Origin: an uncultured Rhizobiaceae group bacterium
GTDB taxonomy: Bacteria; Pseudomonadota; Alphaproteobacteria; Rhizobiales; Rhizobiaceae
Direction: 5' to 3'
Length of the DNA: 16,820 nucleotides
Assembly: GCA_938009335.1 (NCBI GenBank)
Contig: CALLHT010000109.1
Coordinates: 1-16,820, forward strand
Both the position numbers and the translations under genes were made by a program. The notes beneath the pieces are model-generated. The model worked only from the letters and a program-made list of their open reading frames with translations, did not search any database and was not told where the DNA came from. Below are positions 14,431 through 16,820 of this stretch, piece after piece (positions within the stretch are counted from its first letter, which is position 1; the number at the start of each line of letters is the position of its first letter).

Positions 14431-15684
14431 GTGCGTCTCGTAATTTCACTTTCCGCTCTTTTGCTCTCAATCATCTTTGTGCAGGTGGGGTCCGGTTCGC
14501 TTGGTCCATTGGATGCGCTGTCGGGGCTTCAGCTGGGTTTTTCTTCAACTGCAATCGGCTATTTGGGTTCAGCGCATTTTATCGGGTTTTTCATAGGCTG
14601 TATTGCCAGCCCTTATATTGTGATCCGGTCCGGGCATGCGCGAGCCTTTGCTGTGATGGCCGCAGTCTCCACTATTTCAATTATCTTGCATCCGGTCCTT
14701 CAGGAAGTTTGGTTTTGGACAATCCTGAGAGTTATGTCCGGCTTTGCAGTTGCCGGATCCTACACCGTTATCGAGAGTTGGCTTCAATCAAAACTCAACA
14801 AAGATAATCGGGGCACGGTGTTTTCTGTCTATCGCATGGTGGATATGACGGGAACGCTTTTGTCTCAGCTCATCATCGCGGGATTGTCACCCGCGCATTA
14901 TGTTTCCTACAATTTGATTGCGGTTGTTGCAGCGCTGGCATTGGTGCCATTGGCACTGACGCAAAACACAGTGCCATCATTGCCTCAAACACAGAAGTTT
15001 CGTCCCTTCTTTGTGTTTAAACTTTCGCCATTGGCTGCGATTGGTGTCATTGTGGTAGGCTTGACCAACTCGTCTTTTCGTATGGTAGCGCCTGTGTATG
15101 CTGCACAATCAGGCCTTGAAAAAACGCAGATTGCGATCTTCCTCGCCCTGGCAATTGTTGGTGGTTTGGTTGCGCAACTTCCAGCAGGAATTATTGCGGA
15201 TAAGATCAACAGGCGTATTATCCTAGTCGGGTTCAGTGTGCTTTCTTCAGGTGTCTGTCTGCTGGTTTCCAGCAACGATTTGACTGAGGTGTTCGGGATA
15301 CCGTTTGTATATTTCGGGAGCTTTATGTTCGGGTTCGCAACGCTTCCTATCTATTCAATTTGTGCTTCCCATGCGAGTGACTTTGCCAAACAGGAAGATA
15401 TGTTGTCGATGAGTGCATCGCTTATTTTCTTTTATGCTGTTGGGGCGGTTATTGCGCCTTCCATGGCCGGTTATTTGATCGATGTTTATGGCCCGCCATC
15501 GATGTTCCTGTTTATAATGGCTGCGCATATATTCCTTTTACTATTCACGTTCTGGCGCTCGCTTCGCAGACCCGTTGCAAACGCATTGCGGCCTTATCGT
15601 TATATGCCGAGAACAACCCTGTATATTGCCCACCTGACACGCAGAAAGCGTAAAAAACAAACTGATCCGGAAGCGGCAGACTAA
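14431..15684 (+). CDS. Major facilitator superfamily transporter, YcaD-like
   Basis: A 417-residue membrane protein with about twelve predicted helices and the MFS loop motif between helices 2 and 3 in diverged form (ASPYIVIRSGHARAF); the second-half loop is ADKINRRIILVGF. RVMSGFAVAGSYTVIESWL resembles the YcaD/UMF group of uncharacterised exporters. The C-terminus is a basic cytosolic tail of about 45 residues. The open frame reaches back to a TTG at 14407, but that lies against the terminator's T-run. The GTG at 14431 has GGAG ten bases upstream and begins at the first helix, so I chose it. The stop TAA shares one base with the ATG of the next gene, so the pair is coupled. Substrate unknown. 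Confidence 0.82.
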   Translation: MRLVISLSALLLSIIFVQVGSGSLGPLDALSGLQLGFSSTAIGYLGSAHFIGFFIGCIASPYIVIRSGHARAFAVMAAVSTISIILHPVLQEVWFWTILRVMSGFAVAGSYTVIESWLQSKLNKDNRGTVFSVYRMVDMTGTLLSQLIIAGLSPAHYVSYNLIAVVAALALVPLALTQNTVPSLPQTQKFRPFFVFKLSPLAAIGVIVVGLTNSSFRMVAPVYAAQSGLEKTQIAIFLALAIVGGLVAQLPAGIIADKINRRIILVGFSVLSSGVCLLVSSNDLTEVFGIPFVYFGSFMFGFATLPIYSICASHASDFAKQEDMLSMSASLIFFYAVGAVIAPSMAGYLIDVYGPPSMFLFIMAAHIFLLLFTFWRSLRRPVANALRPYRYMPRTTLYIAHLTRRKRKKQTDPEAAD

Positions 15685-16430
15685 TGGGGCCGGAAGCTGG
15701 TCTTTTTCTCGCATTGCCTTTGATATTCTTCTTGGGTGGTTTTGCGAAAGGCGTTTTGGGCTTTGGTTTGCCAATTATTACAATGTCTCTCTTGCCGTTT
15801 GTGGTGCGCATCGAAGAGGCCATTGTTTTATCTGCCATTGTCCAACCGGCGACGAATATCTTTCAGTTTTATTTAGCAAAACAATGGTCGGAAGCATTTG
15901 TCACTGCAAAGCCGGTTCTGATTGCACTGATACCCGGGGCCATGGTTGGGGCTTGGGCTCTATCCGTTGTGAACAGCTCACTTTTGCTGGTTTTGGCAGG
16001 GGTAACCATCACACTTCATTCTGCCTATCAACTCTTTGGCCCCCAATTTGTATTATCAGAACCAAAGCGTGAAATCTCCGGATACGGGTTTGGATTTGTT
16101 GCGGGAATTGTAGGTGTCCTGACGTCGCTCAATGGCTGGGCGTTCATCATTTATCTTTCAGCCTGCGCAACCAGTCGCGATTTGTTTCGTTCAACGATTG
16201 CATTGTTGTTTCTCTTTTCTGGAGCTTTGATCAGCGTATCGTTCTGGGCAACCGGATTGCTAACTTGTGATTTGTTTTTGGCTGGTCTTCTCATGTTGAT
16301 ACCGGCATTTGGCGGCATGTGGATTGGCGATAAGGTTGGCGGTAGTTTATCGAATGAAAGATTTCGAAACCTGGTCTTACGGGCGCTGGTGCTTATCGGG
16401 TTTGTGATCATTTATCGCGGTCTGCAATAA
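15684..16430 (+). CDS. TSUP (TauE/SafE) family membrane transporter, possible sulfite or organosulfonate exporter
   Basis: A 248-residue protein of about eight helices with the duplicated TSUP fold; GGFAKGVLGFGLPIITMSLLP near residues 18-38 is the first repeat motif and GFVAGIVGVLTSLNGWAFIIYL near 136-157 the second. Relatives such as TauE, and others linked to sulfolactate or sulfoacetate use, export sulfite or move sulfonates. The family also carries other small anions, so the substrate is not fixed by sequence. GGAAGCGG precedes the ATG, which overlaps the MFS stop by one base. If the leftward cluster does degrade a sulfonate, a sulfite exporter nearby would make sense, but it is on the other strand beyond a terminator and may be independent. 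Confidence 0.85.
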   Translation: MGPEAGLFLALPLIFFLGGFAKGVLGFGLPIITMSLLPFVVRIEEAIVLSAIVQPATNIFQFYLAKQWSEAFVTAKPVLIALIPGAMVGAWALSVVNSSLLLVLAGVTITLHSAYQLFGPQFVLSEPKREISGYGFGFVAGIVGVLTSLNGWAFIIYLSACATSRDLFRSTIALLFLFSGALISVSFWATGLLTCDLFLAGLLMLIPAFGGMWIGDKVGGSLSNERFRNLVLRALVLIGFVIIYRGLQ

Positions 16431-16487
16431 TGGAGCCTAGTTTATCCGACCCAAAGTAGTAGTCTTTTCCCGATTGACGTGGCGTCC

Positions 16488-16516
16488 TTGAAAGTGTTCT
16501 TTTCGGCAGGCAATAT
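16488..16516 (+). promoter_or_regulatory. Candidate promoter for the coxG-like gene
   Basis: TTGAAA and CAATAT are separated by 17 nt, about 50 nt upstream of the ATG at 16567, inside the 136-nt gap after the TSUP gene. Only moderate consensus match; I see no terminator in this gap. Confidence 0.3.
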
Positions 16517-16566
16517 GCAAAGCCGCATTGCCGTTGATAAATAGATTCAAGTGAGAAACTTAAGCC

Positions 16567-16820
16567 ATGGAATTGCAAGACGAAATTCGAGTTGATGCAC
16601 CAATCAGCACTGTCTACGAGGCTCTTAACAATCCTGATATTCTAAAGGAATGCATCCCTGGCTGCGAGGAATTGGTCAAACATTCAGACACTGAGCTTGA
16701 GGCAAAGGTTGTGTTGAAAATTGGCCCGGTCAAGGCGAAGTTCGGCGGTAATGTTACGCTTGATCCAAGTGAAGCACCTTCAAAGTTTTCTCTTTCAGGT
16801 GAAGGCAATGGCGGTATGGC
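16567..16820 (+). CDS. CoxG-like SRPBCC protein (carbon monoxide dehydrogenase subunit G family), 5' part only
   Basis: The first 84 residues of a START/SRPBCC domain. The opening (IRVDAPISTVYEALNNPDILKECIPGCEEL) is the characteristic CoxG start, followed by VVLKIGPVKAKFGGNVTL, which in the family forms the ligand-cavity strands. CoxG proteins help recruit form I CO dehydrogenase or related molybdenum hydroxylases to the membrane, and recent work ties them to respiratory quinone binding. Relatives also occur beside other xanthine-oxidase-family enzymes, so CO oxidation cannot be assumed until the downstream genes are seen. The gene runs off the right edge. The ribosome site is weak (GTGAG eleven bases before the ATG). 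Confidence 0.87.
   Translation, partial: MELQDEIRVDAPISTVYEALNNPDILKECIPGCEELVKHSDTELEAKVVLKIGPVKAKFGGNVTLDPSEAPSKFSLSGEGNGGM

Overview
The window reads as a chromosomal segment of a marine-type alphaproteobacterium of the Rhizobiales (Hyphomicrobiales). The main evidence is an AcpXL/FabZXL/FabF-XL block for very-long-chain fatty acids of lipid A, a rhizobial hallmark. A TRAP transporter with sulfonate-diol type dehydrogenases fits a marine lifestyle. Base composition looks close to even and codon use looks uniform, with no sign of recent transfer. I found no tRNA, rRNA, IS element or CRISPR, and no gene-free gap exceeds 300 bases.

Region 1 (1-3152, minus strand): acpXL, fabZXL and two ketosynthase genes, the second cut by the left edge. 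This is the start of the 27-hydroxyoctacosanoate (C28) lipid A pathway. An intrinsic terminator sits between acpXL and fabZXL. The first ketosynthase gene encodes a KAS-fold protein in which all three catalytic positions are replaced, while its partner keeps them. This resembles the KS-alpha/chain-length-factor pairs of type II polyketide synthases.

Region 2 (3304-3768, minus): queF (preQ0 reductase for queuosine), starting 4 nt after a catabolic operon.

Region 3 (3773-12985, minus): a catabolic and uptake cluster. In transcription order it encodes a GMC oxidoreductase, a TerC-family membrane protein, a TRAP binding protein, a fused TRAP DctQM permease, an HpsN-like dehydrogenase of the histidinol dehydrogenase fold, an SDR and a zinc alcohol dehydrogenase. 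The last three are coupled by two ATGA overlaps. The best reading is uptake and oxidation of 2,3-dihydroxypropane-1-sulfonate (DHPS) or a similar diol: two 2-dehydrogenases interconvert enantiomers and HpsN oxidises one to sulfolactate. The sulfonate-cleaving enzymes are not in the window.

Region 4 (13135-14328, plus): a divergent IclR regulator and a GFA/CENP-V zinc protein, closed by a terminator. A TGAGAC-N3-GTCTCA palindrome overlaps a candidate dctP promoter. Two related elements lie in the iclR/GMC divergent region, and I propose these as the IclR operators.

Region 5 (14431-16820, plus): an MFS transporter overlapping by one base with a TauE/SafE-family (TSUP) anion exporter, then the start of a CoxG/SRPBCC gene cut by the right edge.
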